From positions 264,470 to 328,469 of the forward strand of contig JADJAG010000006.1 of the NCBI GenBank assembly GCA_016704325.1: 64,000 nt of DNA. The letters run 5' to 3'. The notes beneath the pieces were generated by a model. It made no database searches. It saw only the letters and a program-made list of their open reading frames with translations, and was not told the origin of the DNA. The stretch is from Chitinophagaceae bacterium (GTDB lineage Bacteria; Bacteroidota; Bacteroidia; Chitinophagales; UBA10324). A program made the translations under genes and the position numbers. This document shows positions 19,343 to 29,539 of the stretch, piece by piece (position 1 is the stretch's first letter; each line of letters begins with the position of its first letter).

Positions 19343-22300
19343 CTAACGCATCAGGTACATTTTCCCAATGCCATTCTTAAAATACTGATCGGTTCCGGTT
19401 TCATAATGGTCAATCTCTTTACCATTCAGTTTTGCATTTACGCGATAGAAATACAATCCATTCGCCAATTGATCTCCAAATTGATCCGTACCATTCCAGG
19501 CATAGTCGGTGATGTTATTCCCAATATGGATATTACCCAGTTCATTCATAAATATTTCTTTGATAATTCTTCCGCTGATCGTCATAATCTGAATCTTCAT
19601 TTGTTGCGGCACTTCAGAACCGGTTAGCGTAAATACAAACCGTGTAGAAGTAGTGAATGGATTCGGATAATTCATCACATTGGAGATCATCGGCTTATTA
19701 ATCACCTTAAATGAAATCCTGTAAACATTATCACCGGAGGTGTTACCGCTCCGGTCATAACCTTGTACCACCAATTGATAAGTGCCATCAATAGCAAATG
19801 TTTTTTTCAGGATAACCTGCGCTACATTGTCTTTTGAAAGATTATTCTGATCAGCAGGATAGAAGATCGCTGTAACGTTATCAAATACAATACTTTGCTT
19901 TGATCCATCCGGGTACAACAGGTAAATATCAAACAGGGAGGTATCGTTTAATGCCAGGAATTCACTCTCATCTGTCAGCATCAGATTTATTTCAGGCTTT
20001 GCGGAAACAAGGTCACCATCCAGAATATGGATGCCGTCGAAAGTCACATCCAGCAATGGATTTATGTTATCGGTCGTGACATGAAAGTCAATGATGCCGA
20101 TATTATTAAAATGTGTTTGCTCCGGCTGATCTTCATCCGGATTCACTTCCATAAACAGGTAATTCAGTCCGGCATAGATGTCGCTACCGGTGGTAAAATC
20201 ATAAGTTACCTGGATGGTATCATTACCTTCCAGTGGTTGATAGCGTTTGTAATAGGTATGACTGCCATTGATTACATCGGTTACTTCATACTTCATCAAC
20301 AGACTGTCCATGCTCCAGGGAGTAAGATTCTCCACAGCAACCTTTAACTTCAGCGGTAAATATTGGTTGACGCTGTCAGCAGCTGAAAAATATGCTGAAT
20401 GATTCAAGGCAGCCTCCGGAACAGGCTGATAATTGACTCTCCAGAAGTCGAGTTGTGCAGGCGTTCGTTGCGCTGTATCTGTAATAAAAAGATGCAGTTT
20501 CAGGTAAGGATATAGCTTCGCATCAATACCCGAAAGTAGCGTATCACTTGCTGAAACCTTGTTAACTAACACGGTTTCCAGGCCGTCAGCAGACACGCCT
20601 CTTATTTGTAATGCTATACTATCTGTACCTGCTTCCAGTGAATGCCATTTCCAATGTAAAGAAGTCCATGAAGCAGCAGGCCCGATTAAAGTGGATTGAA
20701 TGAAACCCTGGTCCCAGTTGCCTTGTATCGCAAAGTTAGTATCAATGATAGCGTTGAAAGTATCACCAACCACTTCGTAAATGGGATAGTTTGGATCATT
20801 TTTCTTCAGGAAAGCAACATAAGGCACTGCCGTTTCGATGTTGTTTATTTGAGTAAGATTCAGATCTGTAAAATATTTCATCATTGTCGTGTCCCAGTTT
20901 CTGATATAGGGATCATTCACTGACATGATCAGCAGGTAGTTTCCATCGGGCACCGTATCAAGAAATTTTCCAACATCGGCATTTGTATAGGAGGTGTTGT
21001 AGAAAAAATTAGATCGTGGTGTTGATTTACATTGAATACTGTTATACAAGCCGGTGATACCACCAAGATTTGGATTGATCCATTGCAGTCCGGTAACTGA
21101 ATCAATTACTTCAAACAACATGGTAACACCATAACCCATACAATCCCAGACTCTTGACATTCGAACCCCATTGATAAAATATCCAGGATCATCCAATGGA
21201 ACCGGCCCGCCGATATAAGAAGTAAAGGCATCATAAACACCAATGGTCTTTATATCATCTGCAAATTTGAATTGCCGGTTATCAGCCAATTCCACATTGC
21301 CATTTGGTTGAATCGATGACTTTAGCTGAAAGTAATGTGATTGATTCCATCCGGGAGAAGATCCTGCTATATAGATGAAGGAACTGTTGTGCCATACAAA
21401 ATCATTGTTGTACAACGTATCAATGCTGGTGCGCCAATAGTAGACAGTACTGTCGTGAAGGTTTATGGCAGGCTGCCATTTAATCACACCTCCGGACTGA
21501 ATCATTTTCTTTTCCTGGAATACAGGACTATTAAAATTAAGGGTAGTATCAATCTGCAATACATATTGTTTTGTTCCGGCAAATGCATCTACGGTAGAAG
21601 CTTTAAGCGTAACACCCTGCTCACTCACAATGGAATAGTCGTAAGGAAATGCAGGGACAATATCATCGGAACTGATAAACAGGTTTGTCGTGATTTCATT
21701 GTTTAGTTCTGATAGCTCTTCGATCTCCCCATTAAATGAAATACTGTCGCCTGCATCGGCCTTGATATAGAATTCGTTCAGTCCGAAAGCTAAATTGGAT
21801 TCTGTTTGCACAGCAAGTCGAATCGTATCTTTAAAATAGGGTGCCTTTATTCTTTTATGATAAAGAAATTCTTCTGTTCCATTCGGCAGTGTTCGTTTTA
21901 CATCCAAATAAATCGAATCGCTGACTGCCATGCCGATGTTGTACAATACAATTTGAAGGAAGAAGGAATCCAGTCCTGCCGTAACACCGGGTGGGTCAAA
22001 ACTGATAAAAGGAGCTTCCAGCACATAGTCGGGTTCTGTATGCGCATTGATCTTAATAGATGGATCACCATTCAGCAACATCTGTTCTGCAACAGCACGA
22101 TCAATATCAGCTCCCGATTGCGCTACTACATCGGCCATTGTTTCAGCAATTAATGTACCCAGCGATTTATTATAACTGCTCGTTGAAAGGTTTTTATAAA
22201 AGCCCGTACTGTATAGATCAAGAGAGGTAGAAACCGAAAATTGGGAAGGCGCCAGGAAAGCTATGGCACCGCGATCTTCCGCAAAAATGAAATCATCGCT

Positions 22301-24346
22301 GATGCCATGTGTAGTAGTAAACAAATTGCCGATGAGGCAGCCATTTGTAAGGATTACCGGGTACTTGCCATAATTATTGTACTCCTCCGGTCGGTCAAGA
22401 TTGAAGTCAAAAGAATTATAAGAAGAGTGGCCGTAAAAGGTAATTAAAGATACTCCGTTGGAAATAATAGAGTCGAGGTATGTAGAAACAATGTACTCAA
22501 TGGGATCAGTGCTTGTCTTGAAGAAGGAATACACATTGGCACCAAACAACGTGTCGCTGAGTATGGATTTGTATTTATTAAGGTAACCCTGAAATACAAC
22601 CTGGTCCAATGCATTGGCACCTCCGGCCAGGTGCATCACATTTTTCATCCACCCTTTGTTGGAAACGGTCTGTACCGGATTTTTTTGCGCACTTTCAAAC
22701 AACTGTGCCTTCGCAAGGTAGATACCAACCTCTTCCGGTGTCAGGCAGGCCAACCTTCCGATAGGTATTCGGGGTACCGGCGAATTCCCATGGGCAGTCA
22801 ATAAATTATCTGAGCCGGGAAAGCCGAAGGTAGGCACGTAGCAATAAGCCCTGTTGGGAGGATAATTATAGAAAGCGGCATGTTCAATGCCTTTACCTAT
22901 CAGAAAAATATGTCGCTCTGCCGGAGGCCATTTTTCAATAATGAAATCACTGAAGTTACGGATGGAAGATGGGTGTTCATGTATACCCCAGGCAAATTGA
23001 TCATACAGTTCCCTGATGTTTACTACAATTGCCTCGTAGCCGTTTGCATTCTTAAAATTCTTATAATCTTCTACGTGGTTGTATCCGGAACTGTCTGAAA
23101 GAAAAAACGGATGGGTGATAATGATGAAGTCTCCCTGGTTGGCGGCTTCATTAAAATTTGTGAATTGTATTTTTTTTAGAGTGTCCACCTGCCTGATCAC
23201 TGCAATCGGATCATTTGCCACCAGCAACAATTGTCTGTTTAAATTGGAAGGAGGTAATAGGAATTTATTAATATCATTTTGAGTCACGGCTTCCAATCTC
23301 AGTTTATTGGTAAAATCATACAAGATGGGAGTGGTGCCCGACTCATTAAAATTACTGATCTCCAGGTATTGCGTAGTATTGGTTCCATCCAGGTTGAAAA
23401 GTAACTGGCTGGTATTGTCGAAGTTAAATTCGCGGGGATAGGTTAAGTCAAGCCAGGCAACAGAAGCGTAGTCTGTTGTGGTAGAGGTAGATGCTGCGGT
23501 AGAATAAGTGAGTGTTGTTGCAGGGTGGCTCAATTGCCCGGCATTGGGCAGGTTAACATCAATTTGCTGCATTACGAATCCAAAGTTGGCAACGTTGTAA
23601 ATATTGTTTCCATTAGATGAAATCGAAAGCACATGATCAGTAAGTCCCCAGCTGACAACAGCACTCTTCAATGTTGGTTGTGGACCAATTATATATGGAT
23701 AAGGCGTATTCACCACAAAATCTTTCGCAGTCTTATTGAAAAAATTATCAGTATAGCCTTCACAGTTACTGAAGTCTGAATTGTAAAAAGCCTGTCCGTT
23801 AAGTGCCACCTGGCCCTGGCTGAAATTCAGCCAGCTGACCCTTGCTGTTCCTCCCACATAGGTTGCCGTAAACCAGCAAAAGGGTTCTTTGGCAGGCGGA
23901 TTATCAATTACATTGGAAATAGCTGAGATATGCTGCGTACTGGGTTGATTACTCCACGTAAGAAAGTAGGCAGCAGTATCATTAAACATGCTCAGGTGGG
24001 TATTTGCCTGCCAGCTCTTATCATAATACAAGGATGAATCTGCCATGCCATCGTTACGCACTGCATAAAACTCGAGGTAGTCAGAGGTACTGAGGAGGGC
24101 ATCATTGCTGACATAAACCGGTATTTCAATACCCCGGTTAAAAACCTGCAACTGATTTCCATTGATAGATCCTAATGGAAACCCTGCTGCATTCAAAACA
24201 TCATAGTTTATCCTGTAAAATCCGTCTTCAATTATCAGAAATTTGTAATAGGTCTGCTCGTATTGGATCCATTCATTCCCGAAATGCTGGGAAAATATTT
24301 TTTGTGTGAGGAAAAGAAAACAGAGTACGGGTAATAGTCTTCTCAT
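19343..24346 (-). CDS. porU: T9SS sortase PorU, C25 (gingipain) family peptidase
   Basis: A 1667-residue protein with signal peptide (1-19). An N-terminal beta-rich region is followed by a C25 cysteine peptidase domain beginning near 400. The catalytic pair is visible: H640 in TFYGHSSYNSF and C670 in LTNGCLIGNLF. The C-terminal half is a string of Ig-like beta domains. The end (about 1560-1667) has YPNPF and a DQFGDQLANGLYFYRV FlgD-like motif, then GKMYLMR. PorU removes the C-terminal signal from T9SS cargo at the outer membrane and attaches them to the cell surface. It is longer than Porphyromonas PorU (about 1160). Its ATG directly abuts the stop codon of the PorV-type gene (TAG then ATG), so the pair is translationally coupled. 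Confidence 0.9.
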   Translation of the reverse strand: MRRLLPVLCFLFLTQKIFSQHFGNEWIQYEQTYYKFLIIEDGFYRINYDVLNAAGFPLGSINGNQLQVFNRGIEIPVYVSNDALLSTSDYLEFYAVRNDGMADSSLYYDKSWQANTHLSMFNDTAAYFLTWSNQPSTQHISAISNVIDNPPAKEPFCWFTATYVGGTARVSWLNFSQGQVALNGQAFYNSDFSNCEGYTDNFFNKTAKDFVVNTPYPYIIGPQPTLKSAVVSWGLTDHVLSISSNGNNIYNVANFGFVMQQIDVNLPNAGQLSHPATTLTYSTAASTSTTTDYASVAWLDLTYPREFNFDNTSQLLFNLDGTNTTQYLEISNFNESGTTPILYDFTNKLRLEAVTQNDINKFLLPPSNLNRQLLLVANDPIAVIRQVDTLKKIQFTNFNEAANQGDFIIITHPFFLSDSSGYNHVEDYKNFKNANGYEAIVVNIRELYDQFAWGIHEHPSSIRNFSDFIIEKWPPAERHIFLIGKGIEHAAFYNYPPNRAYCYVPTFGFPGSDNLLTAHGNSPVPRIPIGRLACLTPEEVGIYLAKAQLFESAQKNPVQTVSNKGWMKNVMHLAGGANALDQVVFQGYLNKYKSILSDTLFGANVYSFFKTSTDPIEYIVSTYLDSIISNGVSLITFYGHSSYNSFDFNLDRPEEYNNYGKYPVILTNGCLIGNLFTTTHGISDDFIFAEDRGAIAFLAPSQFSVSTSLDLYSTGFYKNLSTSSYNKSLGTLIAETMADVVAQSGADIDRAVAEQMLLNGDPSIKINAHTEPDYVLEAPFISFDPPGVTAGLDSFFLQIVLYNIGMAVSDSIYLDVKRTLPNGTEEFLYHKRIKAPYFKDTIRLAVQTESNLAFGLNEFYIKADAGDSISFNGEIEELSELNNEITTNLFISSDDIVPAFPYDYSIVSEQGVTLKASTVDAFAGTKQYVLQIDTTLNFNSPVFQEKKMIQSGGVIKWQPAINLHDSTVYYWRTSIDTLYNNDFVWHNSSFIYIAGSSPGWNQSHYFQLKSSIQPNGNVELADNRQFKFADDIKTIGVYDAFTSYIGGPVPLDDPGYFINGVRMSRVWDCMGYGVTMLFEVIDSVTGLQWINPNLGGITGLYNSIQCKSTPRSNFFYNTSYTNADVGKFLDTVPDGNYLLIMSVNDPYIRNWDTTMMKYFTDLNLTQINNIETAVPYVAFLKKNDPNYPIYEVVGDTFNAIIDTNFAIQGNWDQGFIQSTLIGPAASWTSLHWKWHSLEAGTDSIALQIRGVSADGLETVLVNKVSASDTLLSGIDAKLYPYLKLHLFITDTAQRTPAQLDFWRVNYQPVPEAALNHSAYFSAADSVNQYLPLKLKVAVENLTPWSMDSLLMKYEVTDVINGSHTYYKRYQPLEGNDTIQVTYDFTTGSDIYAGLNYLFMEVNPDEDQPEQTHFNNIGIIDFHVTTDNINPLLDVTFDGIHILDGDLVSAKPEINLMLTDESEFLALNDTSLFDIYLLYPDGSKQSIVFDNVTAIFYPADQNNLSKDNVAQVILKKTFAIDGTYQLVVQGYDRSGNTSGDNVYRISFKVINKPMISNVMNYPNPFTTSTRFVFTLTGSEVPQQMKIQIMTISGRIIKEIFMNELGNIHIGNNITDYAWNGTDQFGDQLANGLYFYRVNAKLNGKEIDHYETGTDQYFKNGIGKMYLMR

Positions 24347-25432
24347 CTACGACTTAACTGGTTTATCGGCAATGGTAATGCGTAACGAAAATACATTAGA
24401 GTAGAGGGAGGACGAAAGGCTACCCAAATTGGTCAATGCATAATCTATGCTGACACTCTTGATCACCAATCCAACACCAATATTCGGTTGTGCGGTAAAA
24501 TGTTTGCTGCCGTCGAAATCCGTTACCTGCTGAATGTTTCCGATGCCGCCGCGCAGGAAAACAATGTCCTTGTATCCTGCTTCCAATCCGGCATGCGGAT
24601 CAATGCTGAATGGCTGTGCGCTCAGCAATACATTTCTTTTTCCATCTGTAGTAATGTCAATATCCACTTCAGGCAACAGGGTAACATTTTTGCCCAGTTC
24701 GAATTTATAAGCGGCTCCTAGAATTATTTTAGGTGCCGTGAGCTCAATCGAATTTTCAGGCACCACGTTTTGAGTGGTTGTAAAAATTTCCTGTTCATCT
24801 TCCGTAAAGCTGAACGACCAGGCATTAAATGTGGTAGTGATGTCTTTTGCCATGGCACCAAACCGCCATTTGTTTTTATCATACTGAAAGCCTGCATCCA
24901 GTCCAACACCCCAGCTCGAAGCAAATGAACCAACGGTGCGGTGTATCAGTTTCAGGCTGCCGCCGATACGCATGCCTTCAATAGGCAGTTTCTGCGCATA
25001 AGAAATAAGGCCTGCATAATCAGCTACTGAAAAAGTGGTGACATTATTATAGTTAACGCTGCCATCAGGCTCCAGCAAAAACAAGGTATTGGGGATATCA
25101 TCCACTCCAAAACGGATGATGGAAAAGGCAAGCATCCTGTTTTTATCTTGCATGGGCAGTGCCACGGCTGCATAATCGAACTTGGCTATCCCGGCAAAAT
25201 ACTCGGCATGCATCAGTCCTATATCCATTTTTTTATCAATAAGAGCCAGTCCGGCCGGGTTCCAGTATCCTGAAGTTACATCGTTGATGGAGGCAACTTG
25301 AGCGCCTGCCATGCTTAAGCCACGGGCCCCAATGCCAATGCTTAAGAATTCGTTGCTGTATTTATAAAACTGGGAAAAAGCCCCTGTATAAGTAAACAGC
25401 AGCAGGCAGACTATTGTCAGTATTCTTCTCAT
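24347..25432 (-). CDS. porV: PorV/PorQ family outer-membrane barrel protein (T9SS)
   Basis: A 361-residue protein with signal peptide (1-20, ending GAFSQ). The opening IGIGARGLSMAGAQVASINDVTSGYWNPAGLA is the FadL-like start of PorV/PorQ proteins, followed by alternating beta strands. PorV is the T9SS shuttle that delivers cargo from the translocon to PorU. It comes first in a two-gene operon with porU, the canonical arrangement. PorQ is similar, so the specific name rests on the neighbourhood. Confidence 0.85.
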   Translation of the reverse strand: MRRILTIVCLLLFTYTGAFSQFYKYSNEFLSIGIGARGLSMAGAQVASINDVTSGYWNPAGLALIDKKMDIGLMHAEYFAGIAKFDYAAVALPMQDKNRMLAFSIIRFGVDDIPNTLFLLEPDGSVNYNNVTTFSVADYAGLISYAQKLPIEGMRIGGSLKLIHRTVGSFASSWGVGLDAGFQYDKNKWRFGAMAKDITTTFNAWSFSFTEDEQEIFTTTQNVVPENSIELTAPKIILGAAYKFELGKNVTLLPEVDIDITTDGKRNVLLSAQPFSIDPHAGLEAGYKDIVFLRGGIGNIQQVTDFDGSKHFTAQPNIGVGLVIKSVSIDYALTNLGSLSSSLYSNVFSLRITIADKPVKS

Positions 25433-25527
25433 GAAGGTATTTTGCTTAAAACCCTGGATAAACGCCTCGTATTTAGCGGTATTGTAAAAGTAGATTTTTT
25501 ATTCCGAACAGAAATGCGGCTCATTGG

Positions 25528-25711
25528 TAGGGTGTATGCCAAATTGCATTTCTCAGCGATAAAATAATACAAGCGCGAAGACGCCAAGACGCCAAAAAAA
25601 CGGAGCATATTGATCCTTTGTGATTTTCTTCGCGACTTCGCGTCTTGGCGCTAAAAAACCAAGGCGCTAAGGTAAACGCTACAGCATTAAGTGCAATTTG
25701 TCATAAACCCT
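25528..25711. mobile_element. Fold-back element (184 bp) with 5-bp target duplication
   Basis: Terminal inverted repeats TAGGGTGTATGCCAAATTGC and TAGGGTTTATGACAAATTGC (as read inward from each end) match at 18 of 20 positions. The element is flanked by ATTGG at 25523-25527 and again at 25712-25716. Inside lies a second inverted pair, GCGAAGACGCCAAGACGCC against GCGACTTCGCGTCTTGGCG. No coding capacity. This is a MITE-like element; its transposase is not in the window. Confidence 0.8.
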
Positions 25712-25921
25712 ATTGGTACAGTTTCGAATGATTTGGACGGCGAAAAGGGGCTCCTTTTGGTAGTTTGCCGTTCACCCATGAGCGTGTGGGGGAGGGTTAA
25801 TTCAATTTTTTCAAATAGCAAGTCTGTGAAGGAGCCTTAAGGGAGCACGACAAATTGGATATAGATTATCGGGTGTCGAAATTGAGTATTGAGGATTGAG
25901 TACTTGTCGTTTGAGTAAATG

Positions 25922-27283
25922 CAATAGTCCGGTAGTTTTTTGCGGATGTGTACACAATGTAGGTCAATAAACAGGTTAGTGTTGAATTCAGGGTAAGGGA
26001 GATTGCAAGATAAAAGAAGAAAGTCTGTGATTTTTGTGTGCCAAAAACTAAACAGACTTCCTTCGGCCATACGGGATGTATGGTTAAGGCAATATTATCA
26101 CAAATTGATAATATCAAAAAGCCGGTTGCAAAATTTATTTCAACACTGTGTTTGCAATGGTGGAGCATCAGCGGCAAATATAATTTCACTAACATGTCGC
26201 GTTACATGAGCTATAGTGAACAGGCAATGCGTAATGCCTACAAGCGAGGCTTTGAATTTTCTGCTTTCAATTGGGAATTGATAAAAGATCATTGCTCGGA
26301 TGAATTGATATTGGCATTTGATCCTAGCTATATTTTCAAGAGTGGCAAGCACACCGAAGGACTGGATTATTTCTGGAGCGGACAAGACCAAAGGACAAAA
26401 AAGGGACTAGAGTTTGGCTGCCTGGCAGTGGTAGATGTAAAAAATGAAACCGCCTTTCATTTAAATGGAATTCAGACCCCGGATAAGCATGCCAGGAAAA
26501 AAGCAAAGCAGAATTTGATCGACCATTATGTTGATTTCATTTTATCGTCTTTACCTGCGTCAGGCAGTTTGAGTACATATCTGACCGTTGACGGGTACTT
26601 TATGAAAAAAGAATTTATCAATCCCCTGTTGGCAGCAGGTATGCAGGTGATCACCAAAATGCGAAGCGATGCCAACTTGAAATATTTATATAAAGGAGCA
26701 CAACGTACGGGTAAAGGCAGAAAACGAAAACATGGACAAAAAGTGAACCTGAAAGATATTGACAGAAAACAATGGGAGACAGTTTATGAAAACAAAAAAC
26801 AACTTTGCCTCACGGCAGAATTATATTGTGTGGCTTTGAAAACAAACGTACGCATCGTTTACCTTTATCATAAAAAGCACCAGTCTTATGAAGTGTTTTT
26901 AAGCACCGATATTGAACTCTCGGGAGCAAAAATTGAAAAATATTACCGGCTTCGTTACCAGATCGAATTTTTATTCCGTGATGCTAAGCAACATTCAGGG
27001 CTAGAAGATTGCCAGGCCCGGGACAACAAAAAGTGAACTTTCATTTTAATCTCTCCCTGACTACCGTAGGAATTGCCAAAGCACAACATTACCTTTCTAT
27101 TCGCAAAGAGCAAAGAGGCAGTTTTTCATTGCAAAACATAAAACGGATGTCCCACAATAGGCATATTACAGATTTAATTTTTTCAAACTTAGGTTTAGAC
27201 CTGAATTGCAAACAAATAAAACGCCTCTACGACGACTGCATTCAAATTGGCAAAATGGTTGCTTAAAAAATAACGGACTATTG
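25922..27283 (+). mobile_element. IS4-family insertion sequence (about 1.36 kb)
   Basis: Terminal inverted repeats are CAATAGTCCGGTAGTTTTTT on the left and, read inward from the right, CAATAGTCCGTTATTTTTTA. Direct flanks TAAATG (25916-25921 and 27284-27289) fit a 6-bp duplication, but the target is a GAGTAAAT repeat, so chance is hard to exclude. It contains one transposase gene interrupted by a frameshift. Confidence 0.8.
26080..27266 (+). pseudogene. IS4-family DDE transposase, split by a -1 frameshift
   Basis: From ATG at 26080 (MVKAILSQIDNIKKP; a GTG 42 bp upstream is also in frame) the protein carries the DDE residues: Asp in LAFDPSY, Asp in LTVDGYF, and Glu in the signature YRLRYQIEFLFRDAK, which fits the IS4 Y-2-R-3-E-6-K motif. 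The frame stops at 27034-27036 (DNKK then TGA). The rest, VNFHFNLSLTTVGIAKAQHY to IGKMVA at 27266, continues in the -1 frame. The junction AACAAAAAGTGA is A-rich but is not a canonical A-AAA-AAG slip site, so a one-base mutation is more likely than programmed frameshifting. It would catalyse cut-and-paste transposition if active. Confidence 0.85.
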
Positions 27284-27517
27284 TAAATGAGTAAATGAGT
27301 AAATGAGTAAATGAGTAAACCAGAGTAGTGATTACAAAATAGCAAATGATCGGCTTCGCCGCAGCAATTTAACCATTTAACCATTTAGCCATTTAGTAAT
27401 TCAACCATTTAACCCACCAACCATTGCTTGACAAGATGAACGAATTGTCGTACCCCCAGCCTCAACAAACTTCTCCCGTCAATTACCTAATTCCTATTTT
27501 GCCGAAAATCAACCCGA

Positions 27518-28789
27518 ATGAATTTTGTCGAAGAATTGAAATGGCGCGGCCTGTATTTCGATGCCACACCAGGTGCTGAAGAACATATAAATGAAGGTTC
27601 AAGAATTGGATACATCGGATTCGATCCGTCAGCCCCGTCATTGGGTATTGGTAACCTGGTACAGATCATGTTGCTTACTCATTTTCAGCGGGCAGGAAAC
27701 AAGCCCATTGCATTGGTGGGTGGCGCTACAGGCATGATTGGTGATCCATCCGGGAAATCTGAAGAGAGAAAGCTGTTATCGGAAGAAACGATTCGTGCTA
27801 ACGAAGAAAAGATCAAGCAGCAATTGGGCAAATTCCTTGATTTTACAGGAGACAATGCCGCTACCATTGAAAATAATTTTCAATGGTACAAGTATATGAC
27901 GGTGTTGGATTTTCTACGTGATGTAGGAAAACACCTGACGGTAAATTACATGATGGCAAAGGATTCTGTAAAGAGCCGGCTTGAAACCGGTATCTCCTAT
28001 ACAGAATTTACCTACCAACTCTTACAGGGATACGACTATTATTGGCTGAACAGGCAACGGAATTGCACCCTGCAAATGGGCGGTTCCGATCAATGGGGAA
28101 ATATTACTGCAGGAATTGAACTGACGCGCAGAAAATCAGGCAATGAAGTGTTTGCCATTACCAGCCCGTTAATCACGCAAAGTGATGGTAAAAAATTTGG
28201 TAAGTCGGAAAAAGGAAATGTATTCCTCGATGCATCCATGACTTCACCCTATAAATTCTATCAGTTCTGGATGAATGTATCTGATGAAGATGCTGCCAAA
28301 TACCTTCGGGTATTTACGTTGATGGAACAAGATGAAATTATTTCGCTGGAAAAGAGCCATGCCACAGAGCCACATTTGCGGTTGCTGCAACAGGCACTGG
28401 CAAAGGATATTACCATCCGGGTGCATTCAGCAGAAGACTACAACCAGGCCATACGCGCTTCTAAAATCTTATTCGGCCAGTCAACAGGAGATGAACTCCG
28501 CACACTCAGCGACCGTGACTTCGAAGAGATTTTTGAAGGCGTTCCTTCCAGGAAAATCAGCCGATCTCTTTTAGAGGAAGGTATCGATGTAATGCAATTG
28601 ATGGTAGAGGAGACGCAATTCTTTCCAAGTCGTGGCGAAGCCCGCAGGATGATACAGGGTAATGGCGCATCCGTCAACAAACAAACGGTTGCACTTAATC
28701 AAATCATCAAAAACGCTGAACTCATTAATAACCGGTACTTGCTTTTACAAAAGGGAAAGAAGAATTACTTTCTCGTTATTGCAGAGTAA
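27518..28789 (+). CDS. tyrS: Tyrosyl-tRNA synthetase
   Basis: A 423-residue class I synthetase. The HIGH-like motif appears as SLGIGN (about 41-46) after GYIGFDPSAP, and the KMSKS-like loop as KKFGKS (about 225-230). LQMGGSDQWGNITAG is the tyrosine-pocket segment. The C-terminal S4-like RNA-binding domain (about 355-423) has PSRGEARRMIQGNGASVN. It charges tRNA-Tyr in the cytoplasm and is presumably essential. HIGH has G in place of the first H, an unusual but tolerated change in this loop. It starts 60 bp after a mobile repeat and is followed at 48 bp by the Nudix gene. Confidence 0.97.
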   Translation: MNFVEELKWRGLYFDATPGAEEHINEGSRIGYIGFDPSAPSLGIGNLVQIMLLTHFQRAGNKPIALVGGATGMIGDPSGKSEERKLLSEETIRANEEKIKQQLGKFLDFTGDNAATIENNFQWYKYMTVLDFLRDVGKHLTVNYMMAKDSVKSRLETGISYTEFTYQLLQGYDYYWLNRQRNCTLQMGGSDQWGNITAGIELTRRKSGNEVFAITSPLITQSDGKKFGKSEKGNVFLDASMTSPYKFYQFWMNVSDEDAAKYLRVFTLMEQDEIISLEKSHATEPHLRLLQQALAKDITIRVHSAEDYNQAIRASKILFGQSTGDELRTLSDRDFEEIFEGVPSRKISRSLLEEGIDVMQLMVEETQFFPSRGEARRMIQGNGASVNKQTVALNQIIKNAELINNRYLLLQKGKKNYFLVIAE

Positions 28790-28837
28790 AGCGATTTTAT
28801 AATCGCCTTCGAAAGTCAATCATCCGGAGTTGTATAC

Positions 28838-29494
28838 ATGATTCATCAAATAAATTTCCAGTCTTTTTTTGCGGATATGAAAAGCCGGCTTGCGCAACCT
28901 TTGCCGGGAGAAACGGCACAGTACAAAATGGCTCCTGCACGTCGTCTCACTTTGACCGATTTTTATGAGTCAGGAAACAAGAACCCACACCGCAGTGCGG
29001 TACTCATTTGCCTGTACCCTCATCAGCAATCCATTTACACTTTACTGATGTTACGTCCTGATGAACCAGGGGCGCACAGCGGACAAATTAGTTTTCCCGG
29101 AGGAAGATTTGAATCACATGATGTGGATTTGCAGGCTACAGCAATACGGGAGGCTCAGGAGGAAGTGGGCATTCAGGAAAGTGCAGTTATTATAGCAGGC
29201 CCTCTTTCACCTCTTTATATTCCGGTCAGTAACCATCTTGTGCAACCTTTTGTGGGTTTTTTGGAAGAAAGACCTTTCTTATTGAAGAATGATCATGAGG
29301 TGAGAGAAATAATTGAAACCGATATCCTTTGGTTACTGGACCATTCCTTAAAAAGTAGCAGGACCTTTCCGGAGTTTAACTTTACCAGTATGGAAGCACC
29401 TTATTATAATTTGCATGGACATCATGTATGGGGTGCAACTGCAATGATGTTGAGTGAATTGGAGCACCTGGTGAGAGAAATTATCAAGCAATAA
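28838..29494 (+). CDS. Nudix hydrolase, CoA pyrophosphatase-like
   Basis: A 218-residue protein with a full Nudix box at about 87-111: GGRFE, then REAQEEVGI (pattern GX5EX7REUXEEXGU). The preceding GAHSGQISFPGG is typical of the CoA/8-oxo-dGTP pyrophosphatase NudL group. It likely cleaves a nucleoside diphosphate derivative such as CoA in the cytoplasm; substrate is inferred. It follows tyrS at 48 bp and is probably co-transcribed. Confidence 0.9.
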   Translation: MIHQINFQSFFADMKSRLAQPLPGETAQYKMAPARRLTLTDFYESGNKNPHRSAVLICLYPHQQSIYTLLMLRPDEPGAHSGQISFPGGRFESHDVDLQATAIREAQEEVGIQESAVIIAGPLSPLYIPVSNHLVQPFVGFLEERPFLLKNDHEVREIIETDILWLLDHSLKSSRTFPEFNFTSMEAPYYNLHGHHVWGATAMMLSELEHLVREIIKQ

Positions 29495-29539
29495 ATTATA
29501 GTACAATTTATTTCAAGTTTCCGCTGCATTATTCTTCGG

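Larger units (their letters stand above)
25841..27457. mobile_element. Non-autonomous element, family copy 2, split by an IS
   Basis: The left part (25841-25921) starts GGGAGCACGACAAATTGG and the right part (27284-27457) ends CGAATTGTCGTACCCCC, which pair as terminal inverted repeats. Flanks are AGCCTTAA (25833-25840) and AGCCTCAA (27458-27465), a likely target duplication with one change. The interior carries GAGTAAAT and AACCATTT minisatellites. An IS4-family element sits inside it. Without the IS the element is about 255 bp. Confidence 0.75.

Noticed and set aside
28790..28808. Terminator between tyrS and the Nudix gene
   Set aside because: GCGATT/AATCGC can pair but there is no T run, and the short gap suggests co-transcription.
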